From Sthenelais limicola (Eukaryota > Annelida > Polychaeta > Phyllodocida > Sigalionidae), in NCBI GenBank assembly GCA_942159475.1, contig OW804098.1:115308218-115372217 (forward strand): a DNA stretch of 64,000 bases, in the 5' to 3' direction. This document shows positions 11,180-20,524 of the stretch, in pieces. Both the position numbers and the translations under genes were made by a program. Under the pieces are notes generated by a model. It had not been told where the DNA came from. It worked only from the letters and a program-made list of their open reading frames with translations, and did not search any database. Position 1 is the first letter of the stretch, and every line of letters starts with the position of its first letter.

Positions 11180-11518
11180 TTTGAATTGAATTGAATTGAG
11201 AAATCTTTTATTTGTCAGTAATATAGCAGCATTTACATTGAAAAGAATGACAAATTGGTCGACAGACTTCTGGGATAATCCCAGTTCTTCCAGGCGTTCC
11301 TATGAGGACATTTTAAGTTGCGGGGTTTGTCGGATTTTTCTCGTAGGTAGTAGCTTGATTGAATTTGATATATTTTATTTTATCTTGAAGTCAACAGAAA
11401 ACCTTTCATCATTATATGGTTCCCTTGAGGCGGACAGGAAGGGCTTTTGTATACAAAATGTTAATCGCCCTGGACAGTGTTAATTTGTTGATAGATCGAA
11501 TAAAGTTTGTTAAAAAAA
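11180..11518. repeat. Candidate LINE-derived fragment
   Basis: Starts with TTGAATTGAATTGAATTGAG and ends CGAATAAAGTTTGTTAAAAA, a polyadenylation signal followed by an A run on the + strand. A 95-codon frame lies inside (11196-11483) with no recognised domain. Confidence 0.3.
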
Positions 11519-11545
11519 ATATCAAGTCTAATTTCTATCATAGAA

Positions 11546-11775
11546 GGCCAGATTTTCAGAAAATGTACAAATGCTATACGTTTTAAGTAATTTCTAATAA
11601 ATTCTGCTAAAAAAATGATAAATTTGGGTATATCTGAGTATATTTGGCATCACATTGATTTAAAGTACTACTTCTGTTATGTTAATCTGCATTTTGAAGC
11701 TCATTTTTGTCTTAAATGTGGGTTATTTGAGAGGATTAGTGAAGGCAAGTTGTACATTTTCTGAAAAGTTGAACC
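11546..11775 (+). mobile_element. Family A MITE, subfamily 2b
   Basis: Diverged ends (GGCCAGATTTTCAG / CTGAAAAGTTGAACC). The interior matches the copies at 22977, 38548, 56749 and 58082. Confidence 0.7.
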
Positions 11776-11846
11776 AGAAGGAGCACCTGTAGTAGGAGTA
11801 CTATATTCAGCTTTACCAATCATTTCTATCATCTTCCTTTTTGCAG

Positions 11847-11881
11847 TACATCTATGAAAGTAAGACCAATGAATTCAGAAA
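11847..11881 (+). CDS. Candidate short exon of a host gene
   Basis: A strong acceptor (CTTCCTTTTTGCAG, 11833-11846) precedes 35 nt that end at a donor AGAAA|GTGAGG. One frame reads YIYESKTNEFRK. The exon is short, and its phase does not join directly to the exon at 33736, so any link to that gene needs further exons. Confidence 0.3.
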
Positions 11882-12206
11882 GTGAGGCGAAGGACTCACC
11901 TCAAAATAAAATGGCATTAGAGATTCGAATGTATCATCTACTATTATTTCTATTCTCATAATTTTTATGTCCATCCAATACTGATGTAACACCCTGGATG
12001 ATTAATGTACATTATCATATACACTTAAGAAATTTCACCCTTTTTAATTTAACCTTATTCCACTGAAAAAGAAGTTTGCAGATGACCTTTAAAAACGCTA
12101 ATTGTCTGCGGCGGTCATTGCTGCATAAATATTCCTGTTATTCTAAGTTGAAAATAAACACGTCCAAAAAAAAAGACCTTGACTAGAGTTTGTAATATGA
12201 AAAAAT

Positions 12207-12595
12207 GATGTGTTATAGAAAAATGAGTCACAAGTCCCAAACAATGGATTTTGAGATATCAAATTTGAAAAGATGAGATCAAGCCAATTCCAATGATGGT
12301 AAACATTAGGACATTTAATAGTATATTTTCTATATCTTAAGTTTGATATTCTTAGTTTTTAAAAAGAAAGTTTGCAATATTTCTGAGCGGACATTTACTA
12401 CTAAAGTAGCACAGCAAAATAAGTCACAAGTCGCGAAAAAATTGATTCTGAGATATCATCATCATATTTGAAAAGATGAGATCAAGCGAATTCCAATGAT
12501 AGTAAACAGTAGTGCATCTAATAACTATTTCCATATTTTATGTTGCAATATTTCTGGGTGGACATTTACTAGTAAAGTAACTAAATGTGATGTGT
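12207..12595 (-). repeat. Two truncated family B copies in tandem
   Basis: 12207-12408 and 12409-12595 each start with the family B terminal block and stop near the middle (ACATTTACTAGTAAAGTA). They are head-to-tail and abut the full copy at 12596. Confidence 0.7.
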
Positions 12596-12995
12596 TCCAG
12601 GAAAATGAGTCATGAGTCGCAAAATGGATATTTTTCAAAGTTATTTATTCGTAAGCTGTCTTTGTTGGAATATTCTATTTTTCGGGGTGCTTGATGCCGC
12701 TAGTAACATTAATACGTCTACAAAATTTCAAGGCAATGTATTAAATATATCCATTCTTTTCTAAGGTCATCTTATGGAGTATATTTAGGTACATTATTAG
12801 TAATTATCCACCCAAAAGTATTAATAACATTTTTTTTCAAAAATAAAGATATCAAACTTAAAATATAGAAACACTACTTTAATGTCCTATTGTTCACTAC
12901 CATTAGAATCGGCTTGATCTTATCTTTTCAAATGTAATGGTATCTCAAATTCATTTTTTTGCGACTTGTGACGCATTTTCCTGAAACACATCACA
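12596..12995 (+). mobile_element. Family B MITE
   Basis: Full-length with TGTGATGTGTTCCAGGAAAA and its inverse at the far end. Confidence 0.8.
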
Positions 12996-13079
12996 AATAT
13001 ACTCTGTATGATGACGTCAGAAATGTATAGATATATTTCTTACACTATCTTGAAATTTTACCGATTAGGCCATCGGGAT

Positions 13080-13930
13080 TAAAGCTGGGCTCCACTGCCC
13101 ATTACTCTCCCACTTCTGCTCTTGCTTCTTGCTTAAACAAGTGGGAGCAGAAGCGGGAGCAGAAGCGGGAGAGTAATGGGGATGGGTGCTATTGGGCCCC
13201 GCTACAAACCCATGTTACTTCCCGCTTCTTTTGGAGCACTATTGAAGTTTAGACGCGATTTGATCAGATTCTGGGAGGTATTTTCTTGCCTATAGACCAC
13301 ATTTGTATCGACGGAAGTCCCTGAAGTGTGGACTATAGAACGGCAGTGTTAAAACTCCATAGAGGGTGGCGCCACCTATAGTACCTGGCGGAGTTAAGTG
13401 GGTAAACATCCGGCGCACTTAATACCTATTTCGCAAGGCATATTTGATTAAAATGAATAATTGTACAGGTTGGTAAACCTTCTATTTTGGTATTAATAAG
13501 TTGATCAGATCAAATCGCGTCTAAAAGCATTATTACCCTCGGTTTGGTGGTTTGTTGTGCTCTGGGTGGTCATAGACACTCTCGGGCAAGCCCTCGAGTG
13601 TCTATGACCACCCAGAGCACAACAAACCACCAAACCTCGGGGTAATAATGCTATAGTAGAGTGCTCCGGGAGTGGGAGCTGAAGTGGGGCAATGGCATCA
13701 CTCTACGTTACCCCTCATGTTACATGATGCATTCATTTCCATTTGAAAATAAAATGTTGTCTGCTAACATTTCTGAGAAGCGGTAGAAGTAGCTGTGGAA
13801 GTCCCAGTAGCACCCTTACCGGTTACTTTCAGTTGCTTGCTCCTGCTTCTAAAGAAACGTGAGCAATTGACTGTAAAAGTAGTGGCAGGAGTAGCGGGAG
13901 GAGTAGCAGGCCAGTGGAGCCCAGACTTTA
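13080..13930. mobile_element. Large foldback element (family G) with nested palindromes
   Basis: Outer ends TAAAGCTGGGCTCCACTG and CAGTGGAGCCCAGACTTTA are inverted, with GAT on both outer sides as a possible duplication. Subterminal arms are made of GGGAGCAGAAGC / GGAGTAGCGGGAG repeats. Inside lie a TIR pair (GACGCGATTTGATCAGAT near 13249 and its inverse near 13505) and a near-perfect hairpin at 13527-13651. Confidence 0.6.
13527..13651. repeat. Near-perfect inverted repeat (about 60-bp arms)
   Basis: The left arm starts GCATTATTACCCTCGGTTTG and the right arm ends AAACCTCGGGGTAATAATGC. Arms match with only a few differences around a loop of a few bases (about 13584-13590). Confidence 0.9.
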
Positions 13931-14053
13931 GATCGGAGCACATGGTTTAATTCTGCTTGTGATATAAGAATGGCTGACGCATGCGTAGCGGGGTGAAAGT
14001 GTCCAATCTCGGTTGTTGTACCACTGTGAGGATAATGCCTCTAATCTATTAGT

Positions 14054-14288
14054 GGGTCAGAATTTCAGAAAATGTACAATTGGCAGATCAACACATTTAG
14101 TAAATTCTACTAAATTAGACCAGAAAATTGTCAATATTACATATATATGAGTATATTTAGTATCGCATTGATTCAATCAATCTGTTAGGTTATGTTGAAC
14201 TGTATTTTGAACTTTATTTTCGTCTAAAATTTGGGTCATTTGAGAAGATTGGCGAAGTTGAATTGTACAGTTTCTTAAAATCTGACCC
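14054..14288 (+). mobile_element. Family A MITE, subfamily 1
   Basis: Full TIRs with a perfect TAGT duplication (14050-14053, 14289-14292). Confidence 0.9.
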
Positions 14289-14498
14289 TAGTATTCTTAT
14301 TCTCCGGGGACACAGAATCAGGCAATGGATGTATTGGTTAAAGGATAATGGCAATAATGGTTGGATCCTGTATGTACCATGCACAAACCCTACTGCTGCA
14401 ATGGCACTGGGCAACCCTCAAGAGAGTTAGCTTGACAGCAACTGCATGGGTCGCTATTGGACAAGATTTATATCACTGTCTACTGATTTCCTAGCCAT

Positions 14499-14577
14499 GT
14501 CCCCGTTGCATAACAATCTGCGAGTAGCTTTTTTAGTGTTAATATTGAGCTCGCAGATTGTTATGCAACGGGGGCAT
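14499..14577. mobile_element. Minimal hairpin element of family E
   Basis: CCCCGTTGCATAACAATCTG and its inverse form about 25-bp arms around about 30 bp. The same end closes the element 28233-29036. CATGT occurs on both sides, offset by one G. Confidence 0.65.
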
Positions 14578-14639
14578 GTCTGATATCTATATCAGATGAA
14601 AGTCCTCTAAAGTATTCATTACGTTCGAGCAGTCTACGT

Positions 14640-14720
14640 CTTTAACACTACAATTCAATTCAATTCAAATCATTATTTATTGGTATCTAAGGGCATCATT
14701 CAAATAGGAGCCATGCATCT
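14640..14720 (-). repeat. (CAATT)n-tailed LINE-like fragment
   Basis: CAATTCAATTCAAATCATTATTTATTGG resembles the blocks at 7204 and 33983. Weak. Confidence 0.25.
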
Positions 14721-15050
14721 GAATAATATCTGGTTGTATCGGTTGTAAAATGAAAGAGTAAGATAAGATAATTTCACATTCTTAACTAGCTAATATATAA
14801 TATCTAGTAAACTAGTATATTTCAATACATTTCAATGTTCATATTGTTATATGTAGTGTAACACAAATTGATAAGGAGAAGTAGCGTAGAGTATCGTACT
14901 GATGTTAAGTCAAGTATTGGGGGTCAGAGACCCTCATATGTAACCATAAGGTATAACAATATGTTATTGGTTGGTCCAGACCAAAAACCATGGTTGAACA
15001 ATACAGAAACAGAAACAAACCTGGTGGTTACAAAGCAGAAGGTGGGATGA

Positions 15051-15397
15051 ATAGGGGATTTGCATAGCCGCCATTTTGAATCTAGATTCGCATGGAATTA
15101 TGGGACTAATGGTACAGTCTAAAATCCATAGAAGACATGCCATGTTCAGCATGGAATATTTATCAATGCTCTAATGTCAATATCCATGTGTGATAGGTGT
15201 GTCCATAACACAAGCCTCCATCTTTCCCATCATGCATTTGGTTTTCATAGATCATTGATACAAGCTATGATATTGGTAAAAACAGTCTTGCAATTTTCGA
15301 TAAAAATGTTGCCAAATATTGTATGTCAAATTTCAACCGAATCCGTCCCAGGATGCACTGTCAGAGACATGCGAAGTGAAACATGCAACTCCCCTAT
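15051..15397 (+). mobile_element. Family C element
   Basis: Ends ATAGGGGATTTGCATAG and ATGCAACTCCCCTAT. The interior (TAGCCGCCATTTTGAATC, ATTATGGGACTAATGGTAC, CCCATCATGCATTTGG) matches the copies at 23738, 24136, 48936, 58895 and 62362. Confidence 0.75.
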
Positions 15398-15680
15398 TAC
15401 AGTGAAGAAGAGGGTGAAGAGGACAAAATAAGAATATCACACGGTGCTATGAAAAGGAACTATAAACAAGTTGCAATTTTATTATTCTATTATTCTGTTT
15501 TGCTGTTGTAAAGTAATAATAATAATAGATTTTTATTTCCATCAGACATCTACAAATGTAAATGTGGACTAGAGGTTTAATATGAAGAGATGGAAAAAGG
15601 AGCATTTTCAGAAATGTGTACTTGTCTTCCAAGTACCCCTGAATTTGGAATATGATCTAGACTAGATAATATACATACAT

Positions 15681-15916
15681 GGGTCAGAGTTTCAGAAAAT
15701 GTACAATTGGCAGCTGTACACATTTTAGGAAATACTCCTAAATTAGGCTGCAATTTGGTCAATACTAGGTAAATTTGAGTATATTCGGCATTGCATTGAT
15801 TCTAGCAATCTGTTTGGTTAGGTTGAACTGTATTTTGAACGTTATTTTCGTCTGATATTTGGGTTATTTGAGAAGATTGGCGAAGGTGAATTGTACATTT
15901 TCTGAAAATCTGACCC
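15681..15916 (+). mobile_element. Family A MITE, subfamily 1
   Basis: Full TIRs. Flanks ACAT and ATAT, one mismatch. Confidence 0.85.
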
Positions 15917-16217
15917 ATATAGGACATACAAATACAAACACAACTTGTGTCAGCTTAATTAAATTAATTTTCGTTTCCAAGTTCTGTTTCGTATTATCTG
16001 ATACTGTTTATTATCACTATGTTCATTATCACCTTATTCAAATAGGTAATATTGCCAGTCGGAAACATAGGCTGCTAGTTCCCAGAACCCCATGCTATTT
16101 AATTGTAAAACCGAAAGGATCAATGGGAATATTAAATAAACTGTTAAATTAGAAACAACTAAGGTAAAAAGGTACATGGGAGTAATCAATTATATAAAGA
16201 ATGTAATCAATTTAAGG

Positions 16218-16372
16218 TTTATGGAGGATATTTGTCGTAGATGAATATGGTTATAAATATATACCTGCTAGAGACCTGACTATTGCTGACTGTTGTTTAC
16301 CTCGTAGCCTATGGTTACCAACGGACTCAGAGAAAGCCCAGCTGTCGACAGAGGCAGAACTGAAATATTTTT
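16218..16372 (+). repeat. Split repeat A1 (left end)
   Basis: 155 bp matching A2 at a constant offset of 4005 bp with no difference seen. It starts TTTATGGAGGATATTTGTCG and forms the 5' leader of the element. Confidence 0.95.
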
Positions 16373-16396
16373 AAAAAAAAAAAAATTGGTATATTC

Positions 16397-17458
16397 ATGT
16401 CAGACGCGTCTCTGATTTTATGTCGCGGGTGTTTCAAGCGACACAAGAGGCCGAGTTGTTTATGGCGGAAAGGACAGAAATCGCAAGAAAAAACAATTGT
16501 GAAAAAATCGTCAGCTGGGCGTAAGAAACCCTCGACCGTACGAGCTGTAACTTCACGAACTGTTTCGACAATGGAGAAGGCGACAATAGCCTCTATTGCG
16601 AAGGTCGAGCAGGATCAGGTTCCCGATCGAGGAACGCAGGAATACGTTGTCTTTGTGGAGAAATGTATTAAGGCAAAATCGGAGGAGTTGGAGAAATTGG
16701 CTCTGATGGTAAAGACATTGGAGGTGGAAGAAGAATTACGTAAACTATCACTTACCGGTGGTGGTGGCAATGGCGGCCGTTCTCCCCCTTCTGGTGATCC
16801 GTCATCACCGAGACAGATGGATTCCATAGGTAACTGTCGTCCAGAGTTCTATATTCCTGATGTGAGGTCGTATAAAGATTTAACATATAGACACATGATC
16901 CATGGTTGTGTACGAGTGTTGGAGGAAATGTTGGCCAACGATTCTCCCGTTGCTGGTTATATCGCCCATCTTAGGTATGTTACTTACAAGGCGGCCAGAG
17001 AACGATACCTTGATTCTGCTATTCTAGACTACGAGAGGAGTGTCACCTCTAGAGTTTTGTCTGGTCACTTGGATGATTGGCCCAGTGTCGACACCGAAAG
17101 TGATTGCATGCACCTCTGTCCTGAGAATATGCGGAATTTGTGTTATCCTTCATACCGTAGAAGTGGAAACCAATATGGCGGATCTGGCTCCGGGGATAAA
17201 CAGAAAGGTCCCCTATCTCCTCATTACGATTTCCGCAACAGTTGGGTGAAAGACGCATGCTGGAAGTGGAATGACGGTAGAGACTGCTATAATTGTCACT
17301 ATCGTCATGGTATTTGCGGCTTATGTAAAGGTGCCCATCGTTCCAAGACTTGTGAAATCCAACTAAATTGGCTTCGCGAACACGCCATTAAGCCGGAAGT
17401 TGTCACCGGAAGTAAGGTCGAGCAAGGAGAACTCTCCGGAAATGGTGGCTCGATGTGA
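16397..17458 (+). CDS. Gag-like protein of the YR retrotransposon (353 aa)
   Basis: The first ORF after A1 starts at the ATG 16397 and ends at a UGA. In other retroelements this position encodes the nucleic-acid-binding structural protein. The C-terminus carries a Cys/His block: C288-x8-C297-x2-C300-x3-H304, then C307-x2-C310-x3-H314-x4-C319, resembling the paired zinc motifs of DIRS/Ngaro gag proteins. The N-terminus has a second C-x2-C-x3-H-x4-C set (C9, C12, H16, C21) in a basic context. Residues 85-118 are rich in Glu, Lys and Leu, a likely coiled coil, followed by a glycine/serine/proline linker (120-140). The following RT frame is in the same register, separated only by this UGA. Confidence 0.85.
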   Translation: MSDASLILCRGCFKRHKRPSCLWRKGQKSQEKTIVKKSSAGRKKPSTVRAVTSRTVSTMEKATIASIAKVEQDQVPDRGTQEYVVFVEKCIKAKSEELEKLALMVKTLEVEEELRKLSLTGGGGNGGRSPPSGDPSSPRQMDSIGNCRPEFYIPDVRSYKDLTYRHMIHGCVRVLEEMLANDSPVAGYIAHLRYVTYKAARERYLDSAILDYERSVTSRVLSGHLDDWPSVDTESDCMHLCPENMRNLCYPSYRRSGNQYGGSGSGDKQKGPLSPHYDFRNSWVKDACWKWNDGRDCYNCHYRHGICGLCKGAHRSKTCEIQLNWLREHAIKPEVVTGSKVEQGELSGNGGSM

Positions 17459-19123
17459 TGGCAAGATGGCGTCACCGGTCAAGTTTTTGAGACTTTGACA
17501 ACTAAAGAAAGTTCATTATTCATGGGATTACCTAATATATCATCAAATGAAGTGATCTCGACAACTAACCTTGCTGAACTCTACGATTCATGTTTAAATG
17601 TGGCCTCTCATGGGACTGTCAGTGGAGTTATCCGTCAGTTTAGACCAGCGGGTTGGGCTACTTGGCTTTCTTACGGCGATCGCCTAGACGAAGACTCTCA
17701 TTGGATTCTGGATGGTGTTTACAACGGTTTTCGACTTGTTGATCGGAACTGTCAGGTGTCATCATATGAATGCGATAATTATTCCTCATGTTATAGTGAT
17801 GAAAATGAATCAAAATTGGATGCCTTGATCAGGAAAGAGTTATCTGCCGGCAAGCTATCAATTTCTAACGACAAGCCCAAGTGTATTCATGCCATGGGTG
17901 TGATATCTAAGCCAGACGGAGGCATACGTCCCATCACCGACTGCAGACGTCCCCTTGATTATTCTATCAATAACTATGTATCAGAGGTTTGTTCGACTTT
18001 TGCCTTTGTTACCTTGGACCATGTCATGCAGGATCTGAAACAAGGAACATTCATGTGCACGGTTGATTTAAAATCTGCCTACCGTAGTGTCTTGATTCAC
18101 CCTAGCAACCGTACCTTCTATGGCCTTAAATGGAAGTCAGGCCGGGACGAATGTTATTTAGTCGATAATTTCATTTGTTTCGGTGCTAAATCTGCCCCAT
18201 TCTGCTTTGCAAGAATTACAGACACGGTGACTAGGATAATGAGACGACACGGTCATGTCTGCTACTCGTACCTTGATGATTTCCTCCTGTGTGCCCAGTC
18301 CTACGATGAGTGTGTGACCAGCCAACTATTCCTTATCAAATTGTTGGGAGACTTGGGCTTCTATGTATCGTGGGGGAAAGTTACGAACCCCTCTCAAAAG
18401 AATCGTTATCTTGGCATATACATCGATAGCAGGAGTATGTCTCTCAGTTTGCCTGAAGATAAGGTTTTAAAGCTGAGGAAAGAACTCAAATTTTTTGAAT
18501 CCAAAAGGTTTGGTTCTCGTCGTCAAATAAGAAGGCTTGCTGGTCTCCTCAATCACTGCAGCAAGGTCATCAGAGGGGGAAGACTATACTGTCACCACGT
18601 CATTGATATGCTGAAGCCCCTGGTCTACAAACGACGTGTGCATCTCAATATTGGATTCCATAATGATCTGGAATGGTGGAGATCAGCCTTGATAAAATTC
18701 AATGGTACCAGGGACCTGTCTGTTAAATCAAATAGGGATTATGCCATTGCTCTTGTGTGTGAAAATGATGAATTTGTGGCCTCTTGCAAGGATCTGGCTT
18801 ATATGGGAGTCTTTCAGCCAGGCAACCCTGCATGTGAGAATATGATTTCGTGCTCGCACCATGACAACTCGTCCCAGATCTTCATTAATCAACCTTTGAA
18901 AAATGCGCAAGTTTTCAAGTATCTTGTGTCATTATCGGTGGTCATATTTCATTGGATAGATTTCTTCAGAAATTCAGGAATTTGTCTGTTGTGCCCTGAT
19001 AGGAATGTGATTCGATGCTTGACTCGTGAGAGGGCTCCTGATGAGGCTTGTGCCAATATAATAAGAACGATTTTCTGGATTTGTGATGGGAATAATTGCT
19101 ATTTAGACCCTGTTCTCGTTTGA
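17459..19123 (+). CDS. Reverse transcriptase with degenerate RNase H
   Basis: The frame is open from directly after the gag UGA; the first in-frame ATG is at 17522. Numbering residues from 17495, RT motifs appear in order: GVISKPDGGIRPITDCRRP (135-153), VDLKSAY with catalytic D191, CFGAKSAPFCFARI (228-241), and YLDD at 259-262 with D261 and D262. A LGIYID block (306-311) and connection region follow. The RNase H-like region spans about 415-542, but the usual TDAS reads FVAS (427-430) and the conserved Glu is not found; only an Asp at 502 aligns. The frame stops before the usual terminal PG-N-AD-LS block. RT activity looks intact, RNase H activity doubtful. Translation may need UGA readthrough, reinitiation or splicing. 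Confidence 0.9.
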   Translation, partial: WQDGVTGQVFETLTTKESSLFMGLPNISSNEVISTTNLAELYDSCLNVASHGTVSGVIRQFRPAGWATWLSYGDRLDEDSHWILDGVYNGFRLVDRNCQVSSYECDNYSSCYSDENESKLDALIRKELSAGKLSISNDKPKCIHAMGVISKPDGGIRPITDCRRPLDYSINNYVSEVCSTFAFVTLDHVMQDLKQGTFMCTVDLKSAYRSVLIHPSNRTFYGLKWKSGRDECYLVDNFICFGAKSAPFCFARITDTVTRIMRRHGHVCYSYLDDFLLCAQSYDECVTSQLFLIKLLGDLGFYVSWGKVTNPSQKNRYLGIYIDSRSMSLSLPEDKVLKLRKELKFFESKRFGSRRQIRRLAGLLNHCSKVIRGGRLYCHHVIDMLKPLVYKRRVHLNIGFHNDLEWWRSALIKFNGTRDLSVKSNRDYAIALVCENDEFVASCKDLAYMGVFQPGNPACENMISCSHHDNSSQIFINQPLKNAQVFKYLVSLSVVIFHWIDFFRNSGICLLCPDRNVIRCLTRERAPDEACANIIRTIFWICDGNNCYLDPVLV

Positions 19124-19131
19124 TTTTGCAG
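19026..19131 (+). other. Candidate 106-nt intron linking RT/RH to YR
   Basis: A donor-like GTGAGA begins at 19026 after the first base of an Arg codon. A pyrimidine-rich acceptor TTTGATTTTGCAG ends at 19131. Removing the interval makes codon C+AA (Gln) and runs the RT frame straight into the YR frame. Phase fit and acceptor quality favour it. Against it, the removed part still resembles RNase H, so a deletion between the two domains is the alternative. Confidence 0.4.
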
Positions 19132-20072
19132 AAATTCGTGCCCTGGACGAGAGGGTTGCACTCATACGACAGAATGCCTTGGCTTCCAGCACCTTGTCGG
19201 TCAGATCATCTCAATGGAAGAAGTATTACAGCTTCTGTGATTTGTTTAAAATTTTGCCTCACCCAGTGTTGCCTGAAAATACTTGCAGATTTCTTGTATG
19301 GGCCTCCGATAAGTTGTCATACTCGTCCTTGGAAAACTACACGTCTGCTGTTAACCATTTGGCAAAGTTAGAGGGATCTACAGATCTTCGTTCAGATTTT
19401 CGCCTTAATTTAACCTTACGTGGGTTGAAGCGATTATTGGGCGATGCCAAATCTCCAAAAGACCCTATATTCCCAGATGAGTTGGTGAAAATATTTTGGC
19501 AAGTTGATATGGAATCGGATAAGGAGGTTGCTGTGTGGTTGGGCCTCCTGTTGTGTTATCGTTCCCTGCTTCGAAAATGCCATGTGTTTGCTGGATCTTT
19601 TAATGACCATCTTCTTCTCAGATCTGATGTAAAATGGTACGACTGGGGCCTTATGATCATCGTGTCAAGCTCCAAAACGAATCAATTTCGTTCAAGAACT
19701 TTGGAGATTCCAGTGTCATATACTAATAATGCCTTGTGTCTAGCAACCCAGCTTAGTGGATGGTTTAAATCGTCGCCAGCAGAGGATAATGCTCCATTGA
19801 TTTCGTATAATGGTGGTCGCCCGATTCCCTACGATTTTGCGTTAAAGATGTTGAAGTCGTGGGTGTTAAAGTGTGCGATTGATAAAGATGTAGGTCTTCA
19901 TAGCCTCAGAAGAGGCTCAGCTTCGTTCATGCATATGTCTGGATTAAATCTCACAGATATTAAGATTGCTGGAGACTGGCAAAGCTTGGCTGTGTTGGTC
20001 TACTTGAATACTACCACCTCGTACAAGATTGATTTGGATCGTAAGATTTCACTGGAACTTTCTTCCTTCTGA
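19107..20072 (+). CDS. Tyrosine recombinase of the YR retrotransposon
   Basis: The frame opens after a TAG at 19104-19106 and overlaps the end of the RT ORF by 17 nt. Numbering residues from the TTG at 19179, the family's catalytic set is complete: R132 in LLRKCHV, K166 in SSSKTN, H241-x-x-R244 in HSLRRG, W267 in the second-His position, and nucleophile Y275 in VYL. The N-terminal part (LDERVALIRQNALASSTLSV) matches the core-binding domain start of Ngaro recombinases. The protein would cut and join the circular element at its TTTAT junction. No in-frame ATG occurs until residue 111 (19509), so it must be made by splicing, frameshift or non-AUG initiation, or be silent here. Confidence 0.88.
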   Translation, partial: TLFSFDFAEIRALDERVALIRQNALASSTLSVRSSQWKKYYSFCDLFKILPHPVLPENTCRFLVWASDKLSYSSLENYTSAVNHLAKLEGSTDLRSDFRLNLTLRGLKRLLGDAKSPKDPIFPDELVKIFWQVDMESDKEVAVWLGLLLCYRSLLRKCHVFAGSFNDHLLLRSDVKWYDWGLMIIVSSSKTNQFRSRTLEIPVSYTNNALCLATQLSGWFKSSPAEDNAPLISYNGGRPIPYDFALKMLKSWVLKCAIDKDVGLHSLRRGSASFMHMSGLNLTDIKIAGDWQSLAVLVYLNTTTSYKIDLDRKISLELSSF

Positions 20073-20131
20073 TTCATATATTATCTCGTCAACCTCTCTC
20101 ATAATTTAACTAACAACTTTTTCCTGGGTCT

Positions 20132-20227
20132 GGGCAATATTAGCCTACTCTCGTGGATGAAGAATGGATTGTCGTGGAAGAAATAAAGAGAGAGAGAGAG
20201 CCAGCTTGTGTTCGTGTTTATATTTAT
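20132..20227 (+). repeat. Split repeat B1
   Basis: 96 bp matching 20429-20524 at offset 297, with AATAAA and a (GA)n run. Its last five bases TTTAT are also the first five of A2. Confidence 0.95.
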
Positions 20228-20377
20228 GGAGGATATTTGTCGTAGATGAATATGGTTATAAATATATACCTGCTAGAGACCTGACTATTGCTGACTGTTG
20301 TTTACCTCGTAGCCTATGGTTACCAACGGACTCAGAGAAAGCCCAGCTGTCGACAGAGGCAGAACTGAAATATTTTT
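20223..20377 (+). repeat. Split repeat A2
   Basis: Internal copy of A1. Its junction with B1 (ATTTATGGAGG) reproduces what joining the right end to the left end of the element would give. Confidence 0.95.
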
Positions 20378-20428
20378 TCTTTTTTCCTGCTTTTCGTTTG
20401 TGTTCTTGAAAAAATAAAAGTTTTTTTG

Positions 20429-20524
20429 GGGCAATATTAGCCTACTCTCGTGGATGAAGAATGGATTGTCGTGGAAGAAATAAAGAGAGAGAGAGAGCCA
20501 GCTTGTGTTCGTGTTTATATTTAT
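20429..20524 (+). repeat. Split repeat B2 (right end)
   Basis: Copy of B1 that closes the element. The flank continues ATTAAAACAG after the shared TTTAT. Confidence 0.95.

Larger units (their letters stand above)
16218..20524 (+). mobile_element. Ngaro/DIRS-like tyrosine-recombinase retrotransposon
   Basis: A 4.3-kb element ordered A1 (155 bp), gag-like ORF, RT/RNase H ORF, tyrosine recombinase ORF, B1, A2, a 51-bp spacer, B2. Split direct repeats A1...B1A2B2 with a YR instead of a DDE integrase define Ngaro-type DIRS-order elements, which integrate from a circular DNA. A1 and A2 appear identical, so the insertion is young. There is no ordinary target duplication; instead TTTAT is shared by the left end, the right end and the B1/A2 junction. 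AATAAA signals lie in B1, in the A2-B2 spacer and in B2. The RNase H is degenerate and the YR lacks its own AUG, so this copy may not be autonomous. Confidence 0.93.

Noticed and set aside
20164..20409. 81-codon frame after the recombinase
   Set aside because: It runs through the B1 and A2 split repeats, which are non-coding terminal sequence.
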